Positions 1-10,950 of a stretch of DNA of 64,000 nt are shown here, piece by piece (position 1 is the stretch's first letter; the number at the start of each line of letters is the position of its first letter). The position numbers and the translations under genes were made by a program. This DNA is from Helicostylum pulchrum (lineage: Eukaryota; Mucoromycota; Mucoromycetes; Mucorales; Mucoraceae): assembly GCA_025677825.1 (NCBI GenBank), contig JAIXMO010000011.1:97001-161000 (forward strand), read 5' to 3'. The notes beneath the pieces were generated by a model. That model was not told the origin of the DNA. It saw only the letters and a program-made list of their open reading frames with translations, and did not search any database.

Positions 1-79
1 ATTAAAACGCAAAACAAACTTTATGACATGTTTCCAATTGGAGCTTCTTTTTTCTTGCCCTTATTACTACACCCTCTTT

Positions 80-130
<51 letters not shown>

Positions 131-846
131 CGTTTCTGCAGCCTGCTTGAATAAATTGTCAAGCCTGTTAAATGGTAATACTCTTTTGTATTACAGCGCC
201 TAACTTGATGTTGACCGATTGTGGCAGTAAAAACAGATTTTCTTCCTGGATCAATAAAACGCGGGCCTTTAAACTTTTTCAATCTCTTCGAAAGTGAAAT
301 CTTGTAACTCTAGGTTATGATTTGGTAAAGAAATTGTATCATCTTGTTTAGGTTCTATACGTCTGTAAAAAAGAAAGCCTACACAAAATCCGCCAGTCCT
401 GATAATTTTACCAAATAATATGTCGTTTTCGTATTTTCCCAAAAACGATAGTGAAAATGCAGTACGTTGGGCAGTTACCTTTTAAGCTCTGTTAGAGGTA
501 ACGAACAAAGAAGAAAATAAAAAAATTCTGTGGGAAAATATTTGTTACCTCGTAAGCACTGAGTAAGGAAAAGTTTTCTTTTCGTTCCCTCTATAGCACT
601 AATACGGGCTACAACTGAAAATGTCCAATAAGGCTAGTGAGTTAAAATCTAAAAAAATTCTTGTATTTGTTAAGTTTTGTTTTTAGATTATCTTTCCTCA
701 TTAAGCAAAAGACACAAACCAAGAAGCGATTTAATGAGCAAACTGGTATTATTGAAACCTGAGATCACTAACATTTTTGTTACTAAAATAATTGGCAAGT
801 TTATATATTTCACCTTTAAGTCCACTTCCCGCCAATAGATTATTTA
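1..846. other. Left-edge intergenic region with long poly-T tract
   Basis: I see no supportable gene here. The main feature is an uninterrupted T run of about 49 bases at 82-130. The short minus-strand reading frame across it ends in a lysine run that only translates the homopolymer. The rest is AT-rich non-coding sequence. Confidence 0.6.
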
Positions 847-1638
847 GTGTATTGTTTTGACTGGATCTTCAAAGATGAAACAGCCCGTGATAAATACAAA
901 GCGGTGCCGACAGAACGGCCAAATTTAATGAAATCAGATGTAGTATACGAGCCTATTTCCAAAAAAAGATTGTCAATTTCCCCCAATGTTAGTCGAAATT
1001 CAGCACACCGTCGATCTCAAGTTTTATCTACGCATCAGCAAATATTGTTCGCAAATGTTGAAAGATACCCTGTCCCTCCAATTGTTGTTGTCATCGCTAT
1101 AAACAATACTACTCAAGATGTTTTAAATTTAATGGAAAGAAATAATCCAGATGTTATGTTTGCCTCGCAGCTTCCTTCCACTTGCTGGGCCAAGTCTTTT
1201 CATTTGCTGAACGCCGGAACAATCCGCCCATACCTTGCTGAACCTCTAGATCCGCTTGTTGCCGTAGCTCACTTTTTGATTGAGCAAAAACAACCTTTGA
1301 TATCTATGGAATTAGGGGAGAATACCACTATCCAAATGCTTTTCAGGTTTACAAAGGAAATATTTGGAGATGACATTGGAAAATATGATAATATAGTTGA
1401 TACACTTCAAAATGTTTGTACCCAATCTCGGCAGCAATTACTCAAAGCAAGGAACGCATTGGTTGAAGACCTTAAAAACAGCAATACAAGAAAACGTACA
1501 ACAAAGATACTGGACGATGGTATTTTGTTCGTGGGTCAGATCTGCAAGAAGCATTGTTTGTCAGTGGAGCCTTCAGCAACAGCAGTACCTTCATCCGTGC
1601 AGCTAATTGTATACGCTTTTATTTTTTTATTGCTGTAG
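847..1638 (+). pseudogene. Transposase-like gene relic (C-terminal part)
   Basis: This open frame of about 263 codons has no ATG at its 5' end; the first in-frame ATG is at 928. Its middle (motif 'LVAVAHFLIEQKQPLI' and the following 60 residues) aligns by eye with the frame at 48516-48998 ('LVALGHFLIQQKRNIL'). Shared features are the spacing of a TIQ motif and a C-terminal K/R-rich helix. The 48 kb relative sits downstream of a region resembling large fungal transposase-derived proteins with a DUF4218-like section. I therefore infer that this is the C-terminal end of a related element. The last 14 residues are hydrophobic and look like a random extension. The two loci are clearly related to each other; the transposase assignment is weaker. 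Confidence 0.45.
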
Positions 1639-2137
1639 TATTTTGATCAAGTATAAAAAAAAAGAAGAGAGATACCTAGTGGTGTTTCTTGAAATCAAAT
1701 GATACGTATAGGTGTATTACAAATAACAGTAAGACATGGAATAGTAGGGTTTTTGGCTTACTCTACTTGTACATTTGTTGTTCTTTTCTTCATCTAAACA
1801 GTAATATTTACCTTTCTTCTCCGTTGATATATTTGAACAAGACCAAACATTGACCATAGCGATAGTATACTCTTTATAGTATTTTAGAGAGTAAAAATTT
1901 ACTTCTATGTTCGGCTTTTGTTGGTACGATAACAGCACTTACCGCTTGTGTAACAATATGCAATAATGTACCTAATTATCAGAAGTAATACTCTTGCTCA
2001 GTCGCTGTCCAATGCAGATAGTCTTTGGGCGAGTAAAAAAAAGACGTCATTACTGCGTTACTAAGATGTGGGAACGCCAAACCGTTTTTTTACTTTATTT
2101 TTTACTAATTCATTCATTAACGCCTTGTAAAAAGAAC
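1639..2137. other. Intergenic region
   Basis: No gene or repeat recognised in about 500 AT-rich bases between the relic and the next spliced gene. Confidence 0.5.
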
Positions 2138-2866
2138 ATGGATTATAAAAAACAGAGAATCGGAAAGGTAAGTTAGTTTAAACCAAAACCTTCAAACTGT
2201 CCATTTAAAGTTGCTAAGCGATATTTGTATAAACAGCCAACGGCAGTGACCAGTCTCTCCATTAAAGAATCGCAAGCTTCATTGAATGAAGGTAAGAATA
2301 ATATAAAAATATTAGAAAAAGTCCCCCTTTTTTCGTTACTTCTTTATATTAACTTTTTAACAGCCAGCGATAGTGAGACAATTAGCGTGTCTTCTACAAA
2401 AAGAAAACATAAATTGATACAACGCCCAGCGCTTGAAAATGATGTAGATGTAAACATGGAAGACGTGGAAGACATCGATAAGCATAAAAGCATACAAAAT
2501 AATGATGATGATGACGATGATGAATTTTTTGATTGTGAGTCTGACGATTCAAGTCATGCAAGTCCTCCCTCGCAGTCATTATTAACTGAAACCCCCTCGC
2601 ACATCATTTATCATCAAGAAGAAAAAGAGGACGAAGAATATTATATGGATGACTTGGTTACCTCTTTTTGTCGTCTCAATATTAACAACTTGGGCAAAAA
2701 GATCGACATTGAAATGACTGACGTTGAAATGACTGACGTTGAAATGACTGAAGTCATTGATATCGAAAAGACTGAAGCTATGGACGTCGAAATGACCGAA
2801 GCTAATGATTTTGGAATGACTGATATTGAAATGACGGACGTATATCAGTGGCCATGTCATTGTTAA
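2138..2866 (+). CDS. Acidic low-complexity protein with EMT repeats
   Basis: The function is unknown. A three-exon model fits: 2138-2167, 2237-2291 and 2364-2866, with introns of 69 and 72 bp that start GTAAG and end CAG. The phases agree and give 195 residues. The N-terminus is basic (MDYKKQRIGK). The middle is an Asp/Glu-rich stretch with a run of Asp. The last 65 residues are a degenerate five-residue repeat of the type D-V/I-E-M-T, encoded by 15-bp tandem units. No catalytic or known binding domain is visible, and no transmembrane segment. Such composition suits a disordered, possibly nuclear protein, which is inference. It is followed by a short A-run. The start choice rests on the splice model because the frame has no in-frame ATG nearer. 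Confidence 0.55.
2704..2840 (+). repeat. 15-bp coding tandem repeat
   Basis: Units of the type GAC-GTT-GAA-ATG-ACT are repeated about nine times with substitutions and two inserted codons. They encode the D-V-E-M-T repeats at the end of the acidic protein. Period 15 keeps the frame. Confidence 0.75.
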
Positions 2867-3112
2867 ACCAAAAAAAAAAAAAATGTCACCATGAACCGCT
2901 TGCAACAAATGTAATTATCAAGCGACGAAGAGTTGGTCGGTACAGCTTTAGAATATATTTATCAACATATACACATGCATCCAGAAGCAATCTAGATCTT
3001 AATTCTTGACTTCTTCTCTCATTCAAGTGCTTATATCGGCTTAGTTGATTTACAAAATCAAAAGTACTTTTTTGTTCTCGATTTATTCAAGACGATTTAG
3101 TACCTACACCTA

Positions 3113-3235
3113 ATGGATTTTTTACAGCAACAGCAGCAGCAGCAGCAGCAACAACAACAACAGCCAGTGGTTCCTCGTGTACCTGATTTAACTATATACC
3201 AGAAATTAGAGGGACCCTTTCGATGTTTAGGATAG
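3113..3235 (+). CDS. Short polyglutamine reading frame
   Basis: A 40-codon ATG-to-TAG frame has the form MDFL, then a run of 12 glutamines (mixed CAG and CAA), then PVVPRVPDLT. It lies just upstream of the double BTB gene, whose own linker is Gln-rich and followed by KPIVPPNQG. This similarity suggests a truncated duplicate of that linker region or a short upstream exon. No intron joining it to the next gene could be shown. It is too short to be sure it is translated. Confidence 0.3.
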   Translation: MDFLQQQQQQQQQQQQQPVVPRVPDLTIYQKLEGPFRCLG

Positions 3236-3386
3236 TTAATTTTTAAGCTCTAAAAGCAAATGTGACTGGAGGTCAAAAAATTTAATGAAGAGGAATGAGG
3301 TGGTGTATTAATCTAAAAACCGTCCCTGCAAACATTTTTTTTTTTCTCTTTTTTCTCTCGCTGACCCAGTTTTTTTTTTTCTAGTA

Positions 3387-4894
3387 ATGAACGAACAAGA
3401 AGAAAGTAATAAAAAGCAAAAGACAAGTAATGAGTCAACAGAGTTTCTTAATTTCGACTACGAATTTCCTTTGGACGCAACAAACGTAATTCCCCCAGAA
3501 AACTCGAGTATTCCCGAAGACTTGTTCACGTTTGTCACCGATATGAACGATATCGCACCAGAACCACCACTAGAAATAGTAACCAGGATTAACTCACAAC
3601 GACAACAACAGCAGCGACAACGACAACAACAACAAAATAAACCAATCGTACCACCTAACCAAGGCGTATACACCATTATAGTCGGAGGTAAACCATTTCG
3701 CCTTAGCTGGGAGTCTTTAAAGAGCGATGGACCCAGCAACTTCTTTATCGAATACTTCAAGAAAAAGAAGACCCGTGTAATGCAAATTGATCGTGATCCG
3801 GACATATTCGAGCTCATTGTACGTCATCTTCGAGGCTATTACATAAGATCCACTGACGATATCCAAAACCAATCGTTATTATATGACGCGACCTATTTTG
3901 GTCTAAGCAGGTTAAAGAAACTATTGCAGGAATATTCGTATTTAAATGTTGGTGGAAGAGTATTTCGCTTACCATGGACACTATTTCAAAAAGGTAAAAA
4001 ATTATTTGGCTTTGTTATGATACGAATTATGTATATTTAAAAATCAGATTAGATGGTACCCATAACTTTTTTACGGGCCCTTTAATGCATTCTTTACTAT
4101 CCCCTCATACTGAAGAAGGGAATTCTCCACCTATCTACATTGACAGAGACCCAGACATTTTTGCAGACATTGTCAACCATCTCCGCGGTTACACCATTCA
4201 TATTAGAGACGAAATGCACCGAAAGAACCTGTTAAAGGATGCGCAATATTACGTGCTTCGCCAACTAAGCGATAAGCTACTAACTGCTCAACAAACAGTC
4301 GCCGGATTTGGCGAAGGAAGTAACGCCGAAGTGTTATTACTATTACAAGATGTTAGAATCGTCAATATGCTGCCGCCCAAAGTAACTAATTTATCTATAC
4401 CAAATATGTTAATTTCGCAAGATTGGAGTTTGACTCAAATTCAATATAAGCGAGTCAAAGATGGGACACCGCATACTTTATTGGTTCAAGTGTCTGATCT
4501 ATGTATGCAAATACATAAATCTGCTGCGACGGTTAAACTAATGTACGAAATGAATCACGCTGATATCAAGAAAATGAACAGTATGGCCAATATGGCTAAA
4601 GCTACACGAGGTGTAAACATGGAAATCTATATCGACAAGTACTGTGCAATAACCATTGACGACAATCAAGTAAAATCAATAGAATACTGTATGGAGAATG
4701 ACTTGATTGACACTAATTGGGAAGCCTGTACAAAATGTGATTTGGAAGATTGTCAAATGTCAAGATTAATATTACAACGAGCAATTTGTGGTGTGCACTT
4801 GGTGGATAACATGATCACTTTATGCGCATTAAGATTAGAGGCAATAAGCTCCAGATTCAGACTCAATCTGAAGAGAGAGTTTTTGTCTGGTTAA
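3387..4894 (+). CDS. Double BTB/POZ (KCTD-type T1) domain protein
   Basis: The predicted exons are 3387-3993 and 4053-4894, giving 482 residues. The 59-bp intron ends in TAG; an earlier CAG at 4047 would bring a stop into frame, so the later acceptor is preferred. The protein has an acidic N-terminus, a Gln/Arg-rich linker (about 70-83), and two T1-type BTB domains. The first starts at YTIIVGGKPFRLSW (about 95), the second at YLNVGGRVFRLPW (about 185). Both carry the motif IDRDPDIF followed by a HLRGY helix, as in KCTD proteins and voltage-gated potassium channel T1 domains. About 190 residues of unrecognised C-terminal sequence follow. KCTD-type proteins usually oligomerise and bind Cullin-3 as substrate adaptors; that role is inferred here. 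No membrane segments are present, so it is not a channel. A single T1-domain relative lies at 55039. Confidence 0.85.
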
Positions 4895-4985
4895 AATAAT
4901 CTCTCTCTCTTTCTTGTCTTTTTTCATTGGTCGAGATAAGAAAAAAAAAAAAGATAAATGGTTTTCACACACACTACTTTCGCCC

Positions 4986-4993
4986 TATAAATA
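4986..4993 (+). promoter_or_regulatory. TATA box of the small Cys/His protein gene
   Basis: TATAAATA lies 63 bp before the ATG at 5056, with pyrimidine-rich sequence between them. This layout is typical of strongly expressed fungal genes. No other core element was identified. Confidence 0.5.
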
Positions 4994-5055
4994 CTCTCTT
5001 TTTGCCTTTTTTTTTTTTCTTTCTAAAATAATTTTCCTTTTTCCTTTAAATAATT

Positions 5056-5406
5056 ATGCCTTTCCGTTGTAAATGTGGTAGAACCTTTGAAAAAACCGAC
5101 TCCTTTGCATCTCATACGTCTGCGTGTGCTCCCTTTCATCATAGACGCATGTCTGATACAACTCAATTATCAACCACACCTCAACAACCATTTATAAATA
5201 CCTCTTTCTCTAGCTTCTTGTCTTCTTCCTCACCGCAAGCTACCTCTCCATCGGATTCTGTCATGACTATGGATAGTGGTACTCGTGATCTATCAAGCTC
5301 TGTACCAACTAATAACGGCTTCTTTATGCCGACCGCCTTATCGCTTCAAAACGCCTTTGAAGGTGCCAGAAGAAGATCCTTGTCCTATGGTTCATCCCTC
5401 AAGTAA
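5056..5406 (+). CDS. Small protein with N-terminal Cys/His finger-like motif
   Basis: An intronless frame of 116 codons. The first 24 residues contain C-x-C-x12-H-x4-C spacing (CKCGRTFEKTDSFASHTSAC), which resembles a degenerate C2H2 or C2HC zinc finger. The rest is Ser/Thr/Pro-rich and probably disordered, ending in an Arg-rich patch (ARRRSLSYGSSLK) that could be a phosphorylation or 14-3-3-type site. The upstream TATA box and pyrimidine tract, and the T-rich 3' region, support a real gene. I do not recognise the family. It could be a small regulator or a nucleic-acid-binding protein, but nothing shows this directly. Confidence 0.65.
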   Translation: MPFRCKCGRTFEKTDSFASHTSACAPFHHRRMSDTTQLSTTPQQPFINTSFSSFLSSSSPQATSPSDSVMTMDSGTRDLSSSVPTNNGFFMPTALSLQNAFEGARRRSLSYGSSLK

Positions 5407-6909
5407 ACAAAAAAGTTAAAAACCATCCAAAAATACCCTTTCATCCCCCCTCCCTCAACAACTTTGTAAGTAACAAAAAAAAAAAAATCCGTCCTTTTTT
5501 TTTTCCTCTCTCTTTTTTTTTTTCTCTATCCATCTCTATTCTTTTTTTTTCTTCTTCCATCTCTTATTATATATATTTTATATGGCAATTTCATGCAACA
5601 AATCATAATAAAAAAAAAATTAAAAAAAAACCAATAAAACTGTTCTGGTCAATTTTTAAGTAACACTAACAAACCCACCACGACCACCACCACTGGTTAC
5701 ACACTACAAACAAATAAAAAACGTTTTTTTTAGGCGCTTTTTTTTTAATAAAGTATCGGAGATAATGTAAAAGAACCGCAACAGGGCCAAATCTGACAGT
5801 GTGTAACCCATTTTTGAAACAAAGATTGCTTACCTAGTGGGCGTATTAATTGATAAGGACTTCGGTTGACCCACTCACAGCACTTCCGAAAGAGGGGTTG
5901 CACACTAAAAAACATATGTAAAACGTCATTTTTTTTTTAAAGAATCGGCAAACGCAGGTGATGTCACCTATAATCCAACTTATTTCGAACGGGTCAGCAG
6001 GACAAAAAGCAGTTGTACATCTACAAACAAAAAAGAAAACGGCTAACTGTATATACTTTTTTTTTTCTTATTCTGTAGTAAAAGCGTCCTCTCAATGGAT
6101 TTTCATGGATACCGTGATCGCTCAGAAAGAAGCACATTTTTTCAAAAGAGGTCTTTTTTTCTGTGATGTGCTATCTGCTATCATCACTCTTTTGCATAAT
6201 TGGCACTAAAAAATATCCTCTTAAAGCGATTAAAATAAATTCTCAACTAATTTATATAAACCAGTATCTTTTTTTTTAATTGAATATATAATATTTTCAG
6301 CTAGAGCTTTTTTTTTTTTTTATAATTAGACATATCGTAAATTAATTATAATGCACCCCACTTTATTCATTTGCTCATTTATTTCAAGGTGCTATAAATA
6401 CAGAATAGATCAGCAAATTCGTAGTGGCGTTAAAAAAATGCACACTTAGAACCTTAGTAGCAAATCATTTTTTTCTTCTCGAAACTACCTTCTGAACTAG
6501 TCGATGAATTGCAAAAAAAAAAAAAAAAATGCAAATAAAGAGAGAAGCGGTTCACACGCTATATCATTACAGTATACAGCATGTGTGGGAATATATTTGG
6601 TTCTTTCAATTTTCAAATGATACTTTTTTATTTAGAATTACAATCTGTCCATTAGAAACCGTTTGTTTTTGTTTTTTTTTTAAAAAAAGCAGTGGGAAAA
6701 GTATAAAAAAAAAAAAGCCTTTTTTCGGACAAGTTTTTTTGTGTGAGAACTTGGAGTCACCTTGAAAAATAGTTTGATTCTCCCATGTGCATTATAACCT
6801 AAACACAAAGAAAGTTAATATATTGCTTTTGTAGTAGTGACGAAACACGAAAAAAAAGAAAAGAGAGAGAACGAAATATGCATGGTAATGTTTGCATAAT
6901 TTTTTATTA
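5407..6909. other. Intergenic region with a weak direct repeat
   Basis: No gene is supported. Two similar segments of about 60 bp in direct orientation begin at 5694 (GGTTACACACTA) and 5895 (GGGTTGCACACTA); each continues with an ACGT, a T-run and ATCGG. Between them is an oppositely oriented GTGTGTAACCC. The frames at 5958-6209 and 6529-6765 are rich in Phe and Lys from homopolymers and are not credible genes. Confidence 0.45.
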
Positions 6910-8709
6910 CTAGTCTGGAGATATGATTTCAATATATCCAGAACTATTTACTGATTTTAGTAAAAGCTCTTCGATAGAGTAAACCTTTAAACGTATAACT
7001 GTTATATTCAACTTGAACTGAGTGAGAATTGAATTGAACGAAGCCTGAGTGGCTTCCACGGCGTTGTCGTCGATGATGATATAAAATCTTGTCAAGTTTT
7101 CAGCAGAAGAGTAAACGGAAGCAGCGCGTACATGTGTTTGATAATTCGTATTACAATTAGTAACGAGTCGATGATTACTACGATTATTAGAGCGAACCTT
7201 TTCCTCACATGTAGGGTTTGAAATACGCATTGTTCCAATAGAGGTTTTAGACATATTGATAGGCTCGTCATATATAATCGACTTGAAAATGCAATAACCA
7301 AAGCCAACAAAGTCTAGCGAGTCGAATTGAGTTAGGAAAGACATCAAAACGGGAAGATCAAATGTACAGTTGCAGAATTCCAATTTTTTGAGGTGTTGTT
7401 TTTCTGGTGGCAGAGTATTTGGAAACGTATTAAAAGTAAAGACACAGTTGGTAAGAATAAGCGTTTTTAAGTTGACATGTTCTTCCCCCAAAAGAGCAAT
7501 TATACGCTCTGCAATACCCCTATTGTTCATAGATGAATCTATATATTCTACTTTGGACACAGTATCACCTATCCAAATAAAACTATTGAACTCTTCTGAA
7601 TGGGCCAGACCTTTATATCTTAACCTTATGATAGGATTAGAGCTGCTTTCTTCAATAGCTAGTGAGATAGGTTGGATATTTCCACTATTAAACTTGAACG
7701 ATAAATGAATTTCTTGTGATGTCTTTTTCTTTACCCGCGACCACTTATTCATAAGGGCTGTTACTTGTGATTTTCCAGTTACTTCGATGAGGTACTCCGG
7801 AACCAAACTAAAAGTATCAAAGAATATTCCTGTAATGGTAGGGTCCACAGTATCTGATGGCCATAACGCTTTTTCGTCACCAATAATATTTAGCTTTTTA
7901 AGATGCGTAAGGTTTTTTATGAGTGTAAGCATTTCACCGTCCTTTTTAGGAGTAAAATTGTTAAGTGTTAATTCCTTTAGATTTGGATACGTGTAGATTT
8001 TTTGCTCCTCTTGTTCATTTTGATGTGAGTCCATGTGTTTGTCGGAAAAGTAAGCAGTCAACGATTTTAGTTTAGGAAGATGTGGTAGTATCAAATCCAA
8101 TCCATATAAACCAGCCAGTATACCTTTTTCGATACACAATGTTTCAACAGCAGTGAAATCTACCAAGCAGCGATAGTTGCGAGGACCAATCATTCCTAGT
8201 GTAATATTCAACATTTTAAGCGATTCGCGCATGTGACACGCACAGAGATAATATTGAGCCGGAAAAGCAAAATACTTTCCTGTTGGTTCAGGTAAAACAT
8301 GCAATCTCCAATATTCATTGCTGATAATAATTGAAGAAAAGTACGTCCATGCAGTGGAATCAAACGTGGTATCGGACGCGAACGCGACTTTCTCCACATT
8401 TGGTGTATGCTTCATCAACATACTAAGGCAATCACCTGTCATATCAAGTTCTTCAATTTTGCTTGCAATATGAAAGCTTTTAAAAGTAATATCTTTCACA
8501 TAATTCCCAACATCAAACGGCGAGAAAAGGATTTTATCTACTTTGTTGTCGGTAGTCTTCGAGTCAATGGATATAGTCTTGTATGTCAAGGATAAGTAAA
8601 TATTGAACCACTTCTTATTGACAAACATCCATTTCACATTTTTACAATTTCTCCCGCATTTGCTTGCAATGAGTTTAAGGATCTCGCTCGGTAGGCTGTC
8701 CCAGCTCAT
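6910..8709 (-). CDS. F-box-like protein (family copy 1)
   Basis: An intronless frame of 599 codons begins at the ATG at 8709. Residues 1-45 look like an F-box: LPSEILKLIASKCGR followed by VKWMFVNKKWFNIYLS, matching the usual LPxEIL...C+xW pattern. The remainder has repeated leucine-rich segments with 'LKxLxIxxxxxF' rhythm, suggesting an irregular LRR-type solenoid. F-box proteins link substrates to SCF ubiquitin ligases through Skp1. That role is family knowledge; the substrate is unknown. It is about 60-65% identical by eye to the next gene and more distantly related to 15334-17112. The minus-strand neighbour at 9124 shares its promoter sequence, so both are probably regulated alike. No frame breaks are seen. 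Confidence 0.75.
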   Translation of the reverse strand: MSWDSLPSEILKLIASKCGRNCKNVKWMFVNKKWFNIYLSLTYKTISIDSKTTDNKVDKILFSPFDVGNYVKDITFKSFHIASKIEELDMTGDCLSMLMKHTPNVEKVAFASDTTFDSTAWTYFSSIIISNEYWRLHVLPEPTGKYFAFPAQYYLCACHMRESLKMLNITLGMIGPRNYRCLVDFTAVETLCIEKGILAGLYGLDLILPHLPKLKSLTAYFSDKHMDSHQNEQEEQKIYTYPNLKELTLNNFTPKKDGEMLTLIKNLTHLKKLNIIGDEKALWPSDTVDPTITGIFFDTFSLVPEYLIEVTGKSQVTALMNKWSRVKKKTSQEIHLSFKFNSGNIQPISLAIEESSSNPIIRLRYKGLAHSEEFNSFIWIGDTVSKVEYIDSSMNNRGIAERIIALLGEEHVNLKTLILTNCVFTFNTFPNTLPPEKQHLKKLEFCNCTFDLPVLMSFLTQFDSLDFVGFGYCIFKSIIYDEPINMSKTSIGTMRISNPTCEEKVRSNNRSNHRLVTNCNTNYQTHVRAASVYSSAENLTRFYIIIDDNAVEATQASFNSILTQFKLNITVIRLKVYSIEELLLKSVNSSGYIEIISPD

Positions 8710-9123
8710 ATTGTTTGTAGTTATAATAATGAGGGAAAAAAAGCGCCAATTAAGATAAGCATTACTTGTTGTCCAATTTAATGATTAAAGTTGAAGTCAC
8801 ATCAATCCTTGTTCGTTTCAAGCTATAAGTAATTGTATACACAGATTTTAACGCGTAAAAATAGTAGGATAAAGGGAACAGTTTATACAAATCTCGTAGT
8901 CCTTTATTACGGCCGTGCTTATTTTATCTTTGATGCATGAATCCGACCGTCAAATACATAATAGTTTTCTCTTTTAACTTTTTCATTTTGAAAATATTAG
9001 TTGTTTACAGTTGATGATTGGTCATACGCTACTTTTATTACAAACCAACTCCTGTATTTATATTGTTTTAGTATTAGTGACGAAACACAAAGAAAAGAGG
9101 ATGAAAATATGCATAAAATTTTA

Positions 9124-10950
9124 TTACCACTTTGGAAACGTAATTTTAATATATTCAGAACTATTTGCTGATTTTAGTAAAATCTCTTTGATCGAGTTAA
9201 CTTGGATACGTATAACAGTAATATCACCAAGGAACCTGCCAGTAATTTGATCATACGCAGTCTTGGCGACTTCCATAGCGTCGTCGTCAATTATTATGTA
9301 AAATCTTGTCAAGTTTTGAGCAGCAAGGTAAACAGAAATAGCGCTTACAGATTTTTGGCAATTCTTATTAGTACGATATAAACGGTGACTAGCATTTTCA
9401 AGAAAAATAGGGTTTGAAATACGCATTGTTCCAATAGATGTTTTGCACATATTTATAGGCTCTTTAAGTATGTTTGATGAGAAAAAACAATAATCAAAGC
9501 TTACAAAGTTTAGTGAGTTGAATTGAGCCAAGAAAAGCCTCAAAACGGGAAGATAAAATACACAGTCGCAGAGCTCCAATCTTTCAAGGTGTTGTTTTTC
9601 TGGTGACAGACTGTTTTGAAAAGTGGGCGAAGAAAAAGTCCAAGTGTCAATAATAAGCGTTTTTAAATTGATATGTTCTTCCCCCAAAAGAATAATTAGA
9701 CGTGTGCTAATATTTACATCTTTCTTCGACGAGCCTGTATATTTTATTTGAGACACAGTATCATCTATTTGAACCAGTCTATTGAAATTTCTAGTATGAT
9801 CTAGACCCGTATATTGTAACGCAGTGGCAGAGTTAGGTTTACTGTCTTTAATAGCTAGTGATATAGGCTGGCTAGGGAGACGGACACCCTCGCTCATAAA
9901 CTTGACAGATAAATGAATTTCTCGTGACGACTGCTCCTTTATGAGAGACCACTTATTATAAAGATGCACTACCTGTGAATACCCAGTTACTTCGATTAGA
10001 TATTCAGGAACCAGACTGAGGGCATTGAAAAAATTCTTTGTTATGGTAGGATTCACAGTCTCTACTGGCCATAGTAATTTTTTATCACCAATAATACGTA
10101 TCTTTTTAAGATGGGTAAGTTTTTTTGTAAGTGTAAGCATTTCCTCGTTACTTTTAGGGGTAAAGTTTTTTAACGCCAACTTCTTTAGATTTGGACATGT
10201 GTAGGTTTCTCGCTCTGCATATTCATTTTGATATGATTCTAAGTGATTGCTGGAAAATTCAACCGTTAACGCTTTCAGTTTAGTAACATGTGGCACTATC
10301 ATTTCTAATCCATATAAGTCAGCCAGTATGCCTTTTCTGATATTTAACGTTTCTACAGCCGAAAAATCCGTCAAGCAGTGATAGTTGCGAGGACCAATCA
10401 TTCCTACTGATAAATTCAATCTTTTAAGATAATAGCGCATATGATAAGCACAGAGATAATATTGAGCTGAAAGGGCCGGTTTATTTCCTACTAGTTCAGG
10501 TAAACAATGCAATCTCCAATACTCGTTGCTCATAATGATTACAGAAAAATACGTCCAGTGAATGTAATCAAAAGTTTTATCGGACGCGAACGCGACGTTC
10601 TCCACGTTTGGCGTACGTTTCATCAGCATACCGAGACAATCACTTGCTATATCAAGCCCTTCAATTTTGCTAAGCTCTTCCATTGTACTTGCGATATGAA
10701 AGCTTTTAAAAGTAATATTTTTCACATACTTTCCAACATCAAATGGCGAGAAAAGGATTTTATCTACTTTGTTGTCTGTAGTAGCAGAGTCGATGGATAT
10801 AGTGTTGTATGTTAGGGATAAGTAAATATTGAACCATTGTTTGTTAACGAACATCCATTTGACTTTTTGGTAATCTCTTCCGCAATTGCTTACAATGAGT
10901 AGAAGGATTTCATTCGGTAGGTTGTTCCATCTCGTTTTGTTTGTTGTCAT
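9124..10950 (-). CDS. F-box-like protein (family copy 2)
   Basis: An intronless frame of 608 codons starts at 10950 and is the tandem paralogue of the gene at 6910. Its N-terminus (LPNEILLLIVSNCGRDYQ, then VKWMFVNKQWFNIYLSLTY) repeats the F-box-like region. The body keeps the same leucine-rich pattern and conserved blocks such as YYLCAYHMR, VGMIGPRNYHCL and TSIGTMRISNP. The main differences are a few short insertions, for example near residue 90 and residue 355. The likely role is a substrate receptor of an SCF ligase, inferred from the family. Both copies are intact, which suggests that each is still under selection. Confidence 0.75.
   Translation of the reverse strand: MTTNKTRWNNLPNEILLLIVSNCGRDYQKVKWMFVNKQWFNIYLSLTYNTISIDSATTDNKVDKILFSPFDVGKYVKNITFKSFHIASTMEELSKIEGLDIASDCLGMLMKRTPNVENVAFASDKTFDYIHWTYFSVIIMSNEYWRLHCLPELVGNKPALSAQYYLCAYHMRYYLKRLNLSVGMIGPRNYHCLTDFSAVETLNIRKGILADLYGLEMIVPHVTKLKALTVEFSSNHLESYQNEYAERETYTCPNLKKLALKNFTPKSNEEMLTLTKKLTHLKKIRIIGDKKLLWPVETVNPTITKNFFNALSLVPEYLIEVTGYSQVVHLYNKWSLIKEQSSREIHLSVKFMSEGVRLPSQPISLAIKDSKPNSATALQYTGLDHTRNFNRLVQIDDTVSQIKYTGSSKKDVNISTRLIILLGEEHINLKTLIIDTWTFSSPTFQNSLSPEKQHLERLELCDCVFYLPVLRLFLAQFNSLNFVSFDYCFFSSNILKEPINMCKTSIGTMRISNPIFLENASHRLYRTNKNCQKSVSAISVYLAAQNLTRFYIIIDDDAMEVAKTAYDQITGRFLGDITVIRIQVNSIKEILLKSANSSEYIKITFPKW

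Noticed and set aside
67..282. Minus-strand frame with long poly-Lys
   Set aside because: It only translates the T homopolymer at 82-130 and has no other support.
5797..5910. GTGTGTAACCC and GGTTGCACACTA as terminal inverted repeats of an element
   Set aside because: The match is only about 12 bp. A direct-repeat reading of the same area is equally good, and no target duplication is seen.
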